Assembly (NCBI RefSeq): GCF_018986915.1
Contig: NZ_CP076723.1
Coordinates: 3,638,501-3,702,500 of the forward strand
Source of the DNA: Geomonas oryzisoli
Lineage (GTDB): Bacteria; Desulfobacterota; Desulfuromonadia; Geobacterales; Geobacteraceae
Reading direction: 5' to 3'
Length of the DNA stretch: 64,000 nt
In this document: piece by piece, positions 8,783-16,883 of the stretch
How positions within the stretch are numbered: the stretch's first letter is position 1
Layout of the letters: the number at the start of each line of letters is the position of its first letter
Notes under the pieces: model-generated
What the model was told of the DNA's origin: nothing
Databases searched by the model: none
The model's input: only the letters and a program-made list of their open reading frames with translations
Position numbers and translations under genes: made by a program

Positions 8783-9478
8783 TTACTGTGCCTGCCCGCG
8801 CCAGGCCCGGAACATCAGCTCCGCCCGGTGCCAGTCTTCCAGGGTGTCGATGTCCTGCACCTGGTGGCGCGGCAAAAGGACGGAGACCGCCTTTTCGGAA
8901 AAGATCTTCTCCTCGGCGATCCAGGCATCGGCGCTCCCCCAGTAGAACTGCCCCGCGTCGTGGAAGGCCTCTTCGAGGTCCTGGGAGCGGGTCCCGAACT
9001 GGGCGGGGTCGAACATGCCGACCCGGCCGTTGCCGTCGATACGGATGGCGCGCTGGATCGGAAAGGGATAGCTGGTGACCGAGAAGGCGTAGGAGCAGCC
9101 TGCCTCCCGGATCAGGTCGAGGCCGCGCTTTAAATCGGCCGGGGTCACGAAGGGGGCGGTGGCGTAGATGCAACAGGCGTACTCGGGGCGCTCCCCTTCG
9201 TTCGCCACCCACTCGACGGCGTGCCGGATCACGGGAATAGTGCCGGTGTGGTCGTCGCTAAGCTCGGCAGGACGCAGGAAGGGAACCTCCGCCCCGAACT
9301 TCCGCGCCACCTCGGCGATCTCGGCGTCGTCGGTGGAAACCAGCACCCGGCTGAAGCAGCCGCTGGCAAGCGCCGCCTCGATGGACCAGGCGATCATCGG
9401 CTTGCCGCAGAACTCCTTGATGTTCTTGCGGGGGATGCGCTTGCTGCCGCCCCGGGCGGGGATGATGGCTACGTTCAC
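8783..9478 (-). CDS. pseF: Pseudaminic acid cytidylyltransferase
   Basis: The 231-residue protein is a CMP-sugar synthetase. The nucleotide-binding motif IPARGGSKRIPRKNIK is at residues 5-20, followed by KPMIAWSIEAAL and VLVSTDDAEIAEVA. It activates pseudaminic acid to CMP-Pse in the cytoplasm. The length matches stand-alone PseF, so it is not a PseF-PseG fusion. It overlaps the pseC stop by 4 bases. Confidence 0.93.
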   Translation of the reverse strand: MNVAIIPARGGSKRIPRKNIKEFCGKPMIAWSIEAALASGCFSRVLVSTDDAEIAEVARKFGAEVPFLRPAELSDDHTGTIPVIRHAVEWVANEGERPEYACCIYATAPFVTPADLKRGLDLIREAGCSYAFSVTSYPFPIQRAIRIDGNGRVGMFDPAQFGTRSQDLEEAFHDAGQFYWGSADAWIAEEKIFSEKAVSVLLPRHQVQDIDTLEDWHRAELMFRAWRGQAQ

Positions 9479-10644
9479 GACAGCGCCTCTTTGAGCGCGG
9501 CGACCACCCGGTCCTGCTGCTCGTCGGAGAGGCTGGAGAACATGGGGAGGCTGATCGCCTCGGCGTAGTAGCGCTCGGACTCGGGGAAGTCGCCGGGCTT
9601 AAAGCCCAGGCGCCGGTAGTAAGGCTGGGTGTGCACCGGGATGTAGTGCAGGTTGACCAGGATCCCCTGCGCACGCAGCGACTCGAACACCTCGCGGTGG
9701 CTCTTGCCGATCTGATCCAGTTTGAGCCGGATCACGTACAGGTGAAGGCCCGAGTAGCTGTCGGCGTGTTGGTAGGGGGTGACCACCGGGAACCGGGCCA
9801 GCAGTTCGTCGTAGCGCGCCGCCAGGCGGTGCCGCGCCGCCACGAACTCGTCCAGGCGGGTCATCTGGGACAGGCCGAGTGCGGCCTGCAGGTCGGTGAT
9901 GCGGTAGTTGAAGCCGAGCTCGATCTGCTGGTAATACCAGGGGCCGTCGCTCTCCCACTCCATGAAGGCGGGGTCGCGGGTGATGCCGTGGCTTCTCAGG
10001 CGGATCAGGCGATCGTAGAGGTCCTTGCGGTTGGTGAGCACCATGCCCCCTTCCGCCGTGGTGATGATCTTCACCGGGTGGAAGCTGAACACGGTCATGT
10101 CGGAGAAGCGGCAGCCGCCGATCGCCTCCCCTTGGTACTTGCCGCCGATGGCGTGGGAGGCGTCCTCGATGACCGAGAAGCCGTACTCGCGGGAGAGCGC
10201 GGCGATCCGTTCCATCTCGCAGGGCTGCCCCGAGAAGTGCACCGGGATCACCACCTTGGGGAGTTTAGCGGCCGCCTTGGCCTGGACCAGCTTCTTTTCC
10301 AACTCGGCCGCGGACAGGTTGTAGGTGCGCGGGTCGATATCCACGAAGTCCACGCCCGCGCCGCAGTACAGGCCACAGTTGGCCGAGGCGACGAAGGTGT
10401 TGGGGGTGGTCCAGAGGGTGTCCCCCTCGCCGAGGTCGGCGGCGAGGCAGGCGATGTGCAGCGCGGAGGTGGCGCTGTTCACTGCCACCGCGTACTTCGC
10501 GCCGCAATACTGCGCCACCGCCTGCTCGAAGCGCTCGATGGACGGCCCTTGCGTGAGCCAGTCGGAGCGAAGGACGTCAACAACCGCCTGGATGTCGGCC
10601 TCGGAGATGGACTGCCGGCCGTAGGGGATCGGTGCCTGTTTCAC
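9475..10644 (-). CDS. pseC: UDP-4-amino-4,6-dideoxy-N-acetyl-altrosamine transaminase
   Basis: The 389-residue PLP enzyme belongs to the DegT/DnrJ/EryC1 family. The motifs YGRQSISEADIQAV, AVNSATSALHIA and VIEDASHAIGG are present, and the PLP-binding lysine is in FSFHPVKIITTAEGGM. It aminates the C4 keto group of the PseB product. The start is GTG at 10,644, following GGAGG. It sits 10 bases downstream of pseB in one transcription unit. Confidence 0.94.
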   Translation of the reverse strand: MKQAPIPYGRQSISEADIQAVVDVLRSDWLTQGPSIERFEQAVAQYCGAKYAVAVNSATSALHIACLAADLGEGDTLWTTPNTFVASANCGLYCGAGVDFVDIDPRTYNLSAAELEKKLVQAKAAAKLPKVVIPVHFSGQPCEMERIAALSREYGFSVIEDASHAIGGKYQGEAIGGCRFSDMTVFSFHPVKIITTAEGGMVLTNRKDLYDRLIRLRSHGITRDPAFMEWESDGPWYYQQIELGFNYRITDLQAALGLSQMTRLDEFVAARHRLAARYDELLARFPVVTPYQHADSYSGLHLYVIRLKLDQIGKSHREVFESLRAQGILVNLHYIPVHTQPYYRRLGFKPGDFPESERYYAEAISLPMFSSLSDEQQDRVVAALKEALS

Positions 10645-10654
10645 GCCCTGCCTC

Positions 10655-11665
10655 CTAGTAGGTGAAGTTCGGATCGACGTGGGCCTTGATCAGCTCGCGC
10701 AGTTCCTCGACGTTGAGCCACTCGCTGTTGGTGCCGGAGTTGTAGCAGAAGCCGTCCTGGCACAGCTTGCCGTTGAAGGCCGCGGCGAACTTGTCCACGT
10801 CCCAAAGCGGGATCGAGGGGAGGATGACGAAGTACTTCTCGAACTCGACCGTGGAGATGGCGTCGGTCATGGTGATCATCTCTTCGTGCAGCTTCTCGCC
10901 AGGGCGGATGCCGACGACCTCACGCTTGCAGTTGGGACCGATCGCCTCGGCGATGTCGTTGATGCGGTAGCTCGGGATCTTGGGCACGAAGATCTCGCCC
11001 CCCCACATGTTCTCCAGCGCGTAGAGCACGAGCTTCACGCCGTCCTCGAGGGTGATGTTGAAGCGGGTCATGCGCTCGTCGGTGATGGGGAGGACGCCGG
11101 AGCTCCTCTTGTTCATGAAGAACGGGATGACCGAACCGCGGCTCCCCATGACGTTGCCGTAACGCACCACGGAGAACTTGATGTCGTGCTTCCCTTTGAA
11201 GTTGTTGGCGGCGACGAAGAGCTTGTCGGAGCAGAGCTTGGTGGCGCCGTAGAGGTTGATCGGGGCGGCGGCCTTGTCCGTGGAGAGGGCGACCACCTGC
11301 TTCACGCCGCGCTCGATGGCCGACTCGATCACGTTCTGGGCCCCGTGGATGTTGGTCTTGATCGCCTCGAACGGGTTGTACTCGCAGGCCGGGACCTGCT
11401 TCAGGGCCGCGGCGTGGATCACGATGTCGATCCCTTCCATGGCCTTGGAGAGGCGCTCGCGGTCACGCACGTCGCCGATGAAGTAGCGGATCTGCTTGTA
11501 CTTGTCGTGGGAAAACTGCTGCGACATCTCGAACTGCTTCAGTTCGTCGCGCGAGTAGACCACCACCCGCTCGATCTCCGGACATGCCGTGAGAATGGTT
11601 TCCACGAATTTCTTGCCAAACGACCCGGTGCCACCGGTGACCAGAATGCTGCGATTTTTTAACAC
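10655..11665 (-). CDS. pseB: UDP-N-acetylglucosamine 4,6-dehydratase (inverting)
   Basis: The 336-residue SDR protein starts with the LVTGGTGSFGKKFVETIL motif characteristic of PseB. It has AALKQVPACEYNPFEAIKTN and the catalytic ALSTDKAAAPINLYGATK. It performs 4,6-dehydration with C5 epimerisation of UDP-GlcNAc, the first step of pseudaminic acid synthesis. The GTG start at 11,665 has GAGGGAC upstream. It is the promoter-proximal gene of the pse operon, which reads on through pseI. Confidence 0.95.
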   Translation of the reverse strand: MLKNRSILVTGGTGSFGKKFVETILTACPEIERVVVYSRDELKQFEMSQQFSHDKYKQIRYFIGDVRDRERLSKAMEGIDIVIHAAALKQVPACEYNPFEAIKTNIHGAQNVIESAIERGVKQVVALSTDKAAAPINLYGATKLCSDKLFVAANNFKGKHDIKFSVVRYGNVMGSRGSVIPFFMNKRSSGVLPITDERMTRFNITLEDGVKLVLYALENMWGGEIFVPKIPSYRINDIAEAIGPNCKREVVGIRPGEKLHEEMITMTDAISTVEFEKYFVILPSIPLWDVDKFAAAFNGKLCQDGFCYNSGTNSEWLNVEELRELIKAHVDPNFTY

Positions 11666-12037
11666 GTTCGTCCCTCGCTTGATGATTTATATGAATATCT
11701 TTTCAGTGGCACGATCACTGCCGCGCCCCTCGTTGCCTGAATCGCTCCCTCACCCTTAGACGGGCTCCGGGCAAAACAACGCACAACATAGCAGAAACGC
11801 CACAAAAAAGCGAGCAAGGACAGCGTCTGCCGCCATCCTTGCCCGAATTAACCTCTTTGCCTATTTCTCCCTCCCCCCTTGCGGGGGCCATCAGAGGATT
11901 CCGGGGAGAACTGCGTTGGATCCCCCCTCCCCTTGCGGGAGGGGGTGAGGGGGTGGGGGAACTGGCCATGTCTTCCACTGCTTGCAGCTTCACCCACCCC
12001 CTTGCCCCCTCCCGTCAAGGGAGGGGGTGGGGTAGTT
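11666..12037. repeat. 372-base gap with C/G-rich palindromes
   Basis: The gap between pseB and the heptosyltransferase should contain the pse operon promoter, read toward lower coordinates; I cannot place a convincing -35/-10 pair. From about 11,868 to 12,031 it holds several CTCCCCC/GGGGGAG blocks of the same family as 4,361-4,442, able to pair with one another. Frames across it translate to low-complexity Pro/Gly/Arg sequence and are not credible genes. Confidence 0.6.
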
Positions 12038-13090
12038 TTACCCGCACGACGGCGCCAGCAGGCGCAGCACGGCGGAGAGCATTGCCTCCACCTTGATGCT
12101 CTCGCGGCACTTGGCGTCCTTGTCGCAATGTTCCCTCAGGCAGCCCGCGCAGTGCATCGGGGACTGCAGGGCGACGTGCCCCTCGCCGCGCGGCGCGCTC
12201 CTCTTGGCGAGGGTGCCGCGGTAGAAGGAAACGGTCGGGGTTCCCAGGGCCGCGGCCATTTGCACCAACCCGGCGTCCCCACCCACAACGAGATCGACCT
12301 TCTTCAAGAGGGCGACCAGCCCCTTCAGGGAAAGGCGGTCCAGCACCCGGCAGCCGGGGCCGACGGCGGCGGAGATGGAACACGCGGCCTCGCGCTCCGC
12401 TTCCGTGCTCCACGGGAGCAGGATGGAGGCGTCGTGAAAGCGGTCCAGCACTTCCTTGCCCAGCTCGGTCCACCCCTTTTCGCTCCACGCTCCGGTCGGC
12501 TGCGCGGCACCGTGGTGGAACAGGAAAACCAGCCCGTCCGCCAGCGTGGCGAGCAGCGCCTCCGCGTTGGCTTCGTCCTCCGGCGAGCTCTCGAGATGGC
12601 TCGCCAGCTCCATGGAGCGGAAGTCCTTGGCGAGGGGGATGCTGACCATGCGCAGGGCGCGGTCGACGTCGTGGAATTCCTGCCTGCGCACCGGGATCAG
12701 GCGGGTGTTGCACAGCGTGTTGAGAGGTTCCCTGACCGCCTCGCGCTCGAACCCGAGCCGGTCCGTACAGCCGGAGCAGCGGGAGATCACCCCGCTCACC
12801 TGGTCTCCCTGGAGGTCGAATACCAGGTCGTAGGAGCGCTCGGCAAGGATCTTCTGCAGCGCGGAGATGCCGCGCCAGGTTTTCACGGCGAAGCGGTGCC
12901 TGCGCCACCGGGCCGCGGGGACCGGGTGCAGTTGGCTTACCAGCGGGTGTCCCGCCAGCAGTTCCTGCAGGCTTTCCTCGATCACCCAGTCGACCTCGAT
13001 GCCCGGAGCCGCCTGATGCAGGTAGTCGAGCACCGGCAAGGTCTGAATGACCTCCCCCAGGGAGGATGGTTTGATGATCAGTACGCGCAT
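12038..13090 (-). CDS. waaC: Lipopolysaccharide heptosyltransferase (WaaC type)
   Basis: This is a 350-residue GT9-family GT-B glycosyltransferase. It begins VLIIKPSSLGEVIQTLPVL, has the acceptor-domain block YDLVFDLQGDQVSGVIS, and the donor-site region VVGGDAGLVQMAAALGTPTVSFY. It transfers L-glycero-D-manno-heptose from ADP-heptose to Kdo-lipid A on the cytoplasmic face. It follows lpxK in the lipid A operon, consistent with heptosyltransferase I. A cysteine-rich C-terminus (CAGCLREHCDKDAKC) resembles other heptosyltransferases of this lineage. WaaC versus WaaF is not fully settled by sequence alone. Confidence 0.85.
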   Translation of the reverse strand: MRVLIIKPSSLGEVIQTLPVLDYLHQAAPGIEVDWVIEESLQELLAGHPLVSQLHPVPAARWRRHRFAVKTWRGISALQKILAERSYDLVFDLQGDQVSGVISRCSGCTDRLGFEREAVREPLNTLCNTRLIPVRRQEFHDVDRALRMVSIPLAKDFRSMELASHLESSPEDEANAEALLATLADGLVFLFHHGAAQPTGAWSEKGWTELGKEVLDRFHDASILLPWSTEAEREAACSISAAVGPGCRVLDRLSLKGLVALLKKVDLVVGGDAGLVQMAAALGTPTVSFYRGTLAKRSAPRGEGHVALQSPMHCAGCLREHCDKDAKCRESIKVEAMLSAVLRLLAPSCG

Positions 13091-13114
13091 GAGAATAGTT
13101 CGCTAAAGGTTAAA

Positions 13115-14203
13115 TTACCGGGAGCCGAGGCCGGGCAATGCAGCCAGGGCATCCTCCAGGGGACGCGAGTCCCGGAACTCCAGTTCCAGCACCACGGCGA
13201 AGCAGCCGGGGAGCTTGTCCGCGTGGGGCAGCAGTTTCACGGCATCCTTCTGGGTGGTGAGCAGCACCGTGGAGCGCGAAGCGGTCTTCAGCCGGAGAAT
13301 GGCGGCGATCTCGGGCTCAGCGTAGCTCACGTGATCCGGGAAGGAGAGCGTGGTGACCGGCCGCACCCCGACCGCTTCCAGGCCGTCGAAGAAGGCGCCG
13401 GGGTTCGCGATCCCGGAAAAGGCCATGACGCGCGGGCCCTGGGCCGCGTCGAAGCCGGAGACGGGGCCGCCGCCGAGCGGGATCATGCCAGAAAGGCGAT
13501 GCTTTGTCCAGCAGGTCGGCTTGCCGGGAACGGGGGGCGAGGCCCCCTCTCCTTCCGGCGTCCTGGTGCAGACCACGAGGTCCGCGCGCCCGGCCGCCGC
13601 CGGCGCCTCGCGCAGGAAGCCCCCCGGCAGGGTGAGGCCGTTGTCGAAGGGTTGCGTCGCGTCCAGCAGCAGGAGGTTCAGGTCCCGCTTCAGCTTCAGG
13701 TGCTGGTAGCCGTCGTCCAGGATGAAGACGTCCGGGTTGAGCTTTTCCAGGGCGTGGAGCCCCGCGCGATAGCGGTTGGAACCGATTACCACCATGAGGC
13801 CCGGCAGCATACCGGCCAACTGGCACGGCTCGTCGCCCGCCTCTTCGGGAGTGAGCAGCAGCTTCTCGCCGTCGGAAACGATGCGGATCTCCCCCTCGGC
13901 GCTGCCGCCGTAGCCGCGGGAGAGCACGCAGACCCGCTTGCCCTGGCTCATAAGCCGTGCCGCCAGCCAGGCGACGGTCGGGGTCTTGCCGGTGCCGCCC
14001 AGGACCAGGTTGCCGACCGAGACCACCGGGCGCGGCAGCCGGTGCGAGGGGATGAGTCCGAGCCGGTACCCGAGCGCCCTCAGCCGTAGGACGCCCGCGT
14101 AGGGGCGGGAGGAGAGCCGCAGCAGGCCGAGCAGCAACTTGTCGCCCAAGCCGCTGCGCTTACCCGCCATCAGGTCGCGGTAATAGGTTTCCAGGTCAGC
14201 CAC
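13115..14203 (-). CDS. lpxK: Tetraacyldisaccharide 4'-kinase
   Basis: The 362-residue protein has an N-terminal membrane-associated helix ([28 protein letters not shown] region). It carries the LpxK P-loop [21 protein letters not shown] near residue 45 and [20 protein letters not shown] near 165. It phosphorylates the 4' position of the lipid A precursor. It starts at GTG 14,203 behind AGGAGG and overlaps the waaA stop by 8 bases, implying coupled translation. Confidence 0.95.
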   Translation of the reverse strand: MADLETYYRDLMAGKRSGLGDKLLLGLLRLSSRPYAGVLRLRALGYRLGLIPSHRLPRPVVSVGNLVLGGTGKTPTVAWLAARLMSQGKRVCVLSRGYGGSAEGEIRIVSDGEKLLLTPEEAGDEPCQLAGMLPGLMVVIGSNRYRAGLHALEKLNPDVFILDDGYQHLKLKRDLNLLLLDATQPFDNGLTLPGGFLREAPAAAGRADLVVCTRTPEGEGASPPVPGKPTCWTKHRLSGMIPLGGGPVSGFDAAQGPRVMAFSGIANPGAFFDGLEAVGVRPVTTLSFPDHVSYAEPEIAAILRLKTASRSTVLLTTQKDAVKLLPHADKLPGCFAVVLELEFRDSRPLEDALAALPGLGSR

Positions 14204-15503
14204 GTTTTCCTCCTTGCCCCAGCAGGGAGGCCATCACGTCCAGGTGGCGGCCAGTGGCACCGGCGCTCTCAAGGAGGATGCCGGCGCCCCGGCGGCCAAG
14301 ATCTTCCCGAAGCGAGCCGTCGGCGGAGAGCCGCAGCAGCTCAGTCTTGAGCGCGGCCAGGTCGGCGGACTGCACCTCCGCGCCGCAATGCTTGACGAAC
14401 AGTGCGGCGATCTCGCGGAAGTTCTCCATGTGCGGTCCGAACAGCACCGGCACCTGGCAGGCGGCCGGCTCCAGCGGGTTATGACCACCGGTCGGCACCA
14501 GGCTTCCACCGACGAAGACGAGGTCGGAGGCGCGGTAGAGACCGGCCAGTTCGCCCACCGTGTCCAGCAGCAGGATTCCTCCCTCCGGCAGCGGCCCGGA
14601 GCCGTCCAGGGCGGAACGGGACTGGAAGGGGAAGCCCTCTTTCTTGATCAGCTCGGCAACGCCGGGGGCGCGCTCCGGGTGGCGCGGCGCCAGGATCAGG
14701 AAGCTCTGGGGATCGCGTGCCAGCAGGTCGCGGTAGGCCGACAGGACCTGCGCTTCCTCCCCCTCGTGCGTGCTCGCCGCCGCGAAGACGAAGCAATCCT
14801 TGGGGACCTGGTATTTCGCCTTGATCTCGGCCACCTGCTCAGGCGACGCCTTGACCACCGGGATGTCGTACTTCAGGTTGCCGCCCACGTGCACCGCCGC
14901 GGCCGGAGCCCCGATCGCCGCGATGCGCTCGGCGTCCACCGGCGTCTGCATGCAGAGCGCAGAGATGCGCTGCAGCACCGGGCGGAAGAACCAGGACAGA
15001 CGCAGGTATCGCCCGAAAGAGCGGTCCGAGATGCGGCCGTTGGCCAAAAGCACCGGGATCCCCATCTCGCGCGCGACTCCGATGAAGTTCGGCCAGATCT
15101 CGGTTTCCATGATGACCACGACCTCCGGGCGGATCAGTTCCAGCACGGAGCGGACGGCGAAGGGATAGTCGAAGGGGAAGTAGATGCAGAGATCGGCGGC
15201 CTTGCTCTTTTGGGCGACGCTGCGGCCGGTCTCGGTGACGTTGGAGATGACGATCTTCTTGCCGGGGAAGCGGGTCCGGATCCCTTTCAGGAGCGGCAGC
15301 GCGGCGTTGGTTTCGCCGACCGAAACGGCATGAACGAAGACCACGCCCCCGTCGCCGATCAGTTGGAGCTCATCGGCCGGGATGCGGCCGAAGCGTTCCA
15401 TGAAGGCGGTCCGGCGCCCGCGGGACAGCGAGCGGTAAGCGTGGTAGGGAACAAGCAGCGGCAGGATGAGCCACAAAAGCAGGTTGTAGATGATGTTGAT
15501 CAT
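14196..15503 (-). CDS. waaA: 3-deoxy-D-manno-octulosonic acid transferase
   Basis: The GT30-family enzyme has an N-terminal membrane anchor ([18 protein letters not shown]) and the catalytic acceptor region [18 protein letters not shown]. The [11 protein letters not shown] motif and the donor-site [17 protein letters not shown] follow. It transfers Kdo from CMP-Kdo to lipid IVA. The ATG at 15,503 (435 residues) is preferred over a TTG seven codons upstream: AAGGATG lies at a suitable spacing, and the membrane helix starts immediately after it. Confidence 0.95.
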   Translation of the reverse strand: MINIIYNLLLWLILPLLVPYHAYRSLSRGRRTAFMERFGRIPADELQLIGDGGVVFVHAVSVGETNAALPLLKGIRTRFPGKKIVISNVTETGRSVAQKSKAADLCIYFPFDYPFAVRSVLELIRPEVVVIMETEIWPNFIGVAREMGIPVLLANGRISDRSFGRYLRLSWFFRPVLQRISALCMQTPVDAERIAAIGAPAAAVHVGGNLKYDIPVVKASPEQVAEIKAKYQVPKDCFVFAAASTHEGEEAQVLSAYRDLLARDPQSFLILAPRHPERAPGVAELIKKEGFPFQSRSALDGSGPLPEGGILLLDTVGELAGLYRASDLVFVGGSLVPTGGHNPLEPAACQVPVLFGPHMENFREIAALFVKHCGAEVQSADLAALKTELLRLSADGSLREDLGRRGAGILLESAGATGRHLDVMASLLGQGGKRG

Positions 15504-15526
15504 TGCAGAAACATCCTTGGTCAAAA

Positions 15527-15624
15527 CTCCTCCCCCCGGAGGGGGGAGGCTGGGAGGGGGGAAGCTGTTTGTAAATGCCGCTGCGCGCCCCCTCCCTGAC
15601 CCTCCCCCTCCGGGGGAGGGAATG
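15527..15624. repeat. C/G-rich intergenic palindrome
   Basis: CTCCCCCCGGAGGGGGGAGG, a variable spacer, and CCCTCCCTGACCCTCCCCCTCCGGGGGAGGG-type blocks form two hairpins between the acyltransferase and waaA. This is the same family as the elements at 4,361 and 21,150. It may act as a transcript-stabilising or attenuating structure within the operon; that role is inference. Confidence 0.65.
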
Positions 15625-15639
15625 TTGCCCCAAAGGTGG

Positions 15640-16566
15640 CTACTTGGTCTGGCTGGAGGCGGCCGGCGGCGCGTTCTTCCAGCGCTTGTGCACCCAGTAC
15701 CACTGTTCGGGATGCTGCACCACGTAATCCTCGATGTAGCGGTTCAATCCCTTGGCATCTTCTGCGGCGGCGACCTCAGGGTCCTCTGCCGTCGAAAGCA
15801 AGTACTCGGGATGCAGGGTGATTACACTCTTGCTCCCCTCCCGGTGGATGAAAGCGGGGACCAGCGGCGCTCCGCTCTTCCTGGCGATCAGGGACGGCAT
15901 GCGCATGGTCCAGGCGGGACGGCCCAGGAAATCGGCAAGAATGCCCCACTCGGACTGCACCGCCTGGTCGATGAGCAGCCCCACCACCTCGCGTTTCTTG
16001 AGCGCAGAGAACATCGCCCTCAGCGCACCGTCCTTATAGATGAGCCCGTTACCGTAGCTTTTACGGATCCGCTCGATCATCCGGTTCAGGTAGGGGTTGT
16101 CCTGGCGTCGGGCCACCACCGAGAGATCATGCTTGCGCACCCCGAAGGCGAGCGCCAAGAGTTCCCAGTTGCCGCTGTGGGCCGTGATGAAGATGAGCCC
16201 CTTCCCCTTGGCGAAGGCCGCGTCAAAATTCTCCGTGCCGCGGATCTCGACGTTGTCGATCAACTCCTGGCCCCGCCCCCCGTAGATCTTGCAGACCTCG
16301 ACGATGCAGCAGCCCAGGTTCTCGAACACGCCGCGGGCGATGTCCCTGGCTGAGCCTCCTTGCCACCCCGGCTGGCTCTCCAGGAAAGGAAGGCTCGCTT
16401 CCAGGTTGGTGATGGCGACCCGGCGCCTCCGCCCCAGGAAAAGGAAAGCGGTCCGTCCCAACCAGCGTCCTACCGACAAAGCGATGCTGTTGGGGAGCAG
16501 CGCGATTGTGAAGGAGATGACCAGGAAGAATGCGGTTTCAAGATACCAGCGCAACTGCTTCAGCAT
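15640..16566 (-). CDS. lpxL: Lipid A biosynthesis lauroyl/myristoyl-type acyltransferase
   Basis: The 308-residue LpxL/HtrB-family protein has an N-terminal transmembrane helix (TAFFLVISFTIALLP). The LABLAT acyltransferase catalytic pair is in FITAHSGNWELLALA (H-x4-D/E type) near residue 132, followed by GLLIDQAVQ and the C-terminal PEQWYWVHKRWK signature. It adds secondary acyl chains to Kdo2-lipid IVA at the inner membrane. It lies between msbA and waaA. LpxL versus LpxM cannot be told from sequence alone. Confidence 0.88.
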   Translation of the reverse strand: MLKQLRWYLETAFFLVISFTIALLPNSIALSVGRWLGRTAFLFLGRRRRVAITNLEASLPFLESQPGWQGGSARDIARGVFENLGCCIVEVCKIYGGRGQELIDNVEIRGTENFDAAFAKGKGLIFITAHSGNWELLALAFGVRKHDLSVVARRQDNPYLNRMIERIRKSYGNGLIYKDGALRAMFSALKKREVVGLLIDQAVQSEWGILADFLGRPAWTMRMPSLIARKSGAPLVPAFIHREGSKSVITLHPEYLLSTAEDPEVAAAEDAKGLNRYIEDYVVQHPEQWYWVHKRWKNAPPAASSQTK

Positions 16567-16883
16567 CGATATTCCTCAAACGCCCAACGGGAAAGTGATT
16601 GGTGACGATCTTCCGCTACCGGCCACTCCCCCCTTTGCGAAGGTTCATCCGGAAATTCTGGGGAAGCTTTGCCGTAGCTGGCCACAAGGTTGCACAAGGC
16701 ATCACGTCCCCCCCTTTGCGAAGGGGGGACAGGGGGGATTTGCCTCTCCCGAACCAAAAGCAAAATCCCCCTAAATCCCCCTTCGCAAAGGGGGACTTGT
16801 ACCAGCGGACGATTGTCACTGATCGGGACAGGAAAATGAATTCTTACGTTTCCCCCTCCCGTCGAGGAGGGGAGGAGACCCAA
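16567..16883. other. 317-base gap holding a hairpin repeat
   Basis: The gap separates msbA from the lpxL-type gene inside the operon. It contains a partial CCCCCCTTTGCGAAGG unit at about 16,628, a full copy of the hairpin element at 16,708-16,799, and a small CCCTCCCGTCGAGGAGGGG stem near 16,853. No credible coding sequence is present; the in-frame peptides are reading frames through the repeat. Confidence 0.7.
16708..16799. repeat. ~90-base hairpin repeat, copy 1
   Basis: The element starts with a perfect CCCCCCTTTGCGAAGGGGGG hairpin. It has the internal GGGATTTGCCTCTCC segment and ends with AAATCCCCCTTCGCAAAGGGGG, so its two ends are also inverted copies of each other. Copy 2 at 33,217-33,306 matches along its length, including the interior. 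The similarity continues shortly past the end (TACCAGCGGA). It behaves like a non-autonomous MITE or REP-type family. Confidence 0.8.

Noticed and set aside
11706..11722. TGGCACG-N4-CTGC, resembling a sigma-54 site on the plus strand
   Set aside because: It points away from the pse operon and no plus-strand gene follows; it is also part of a CAGTG dyad.
11715..11993. 92-codon minus-strand frame between pseB and the heptosyltransferase
   Set aside because: It crosses the C/G-rich palindromes, translates to low-complexity Pro/Gly/Arg sequence and has no ribosome binding site.
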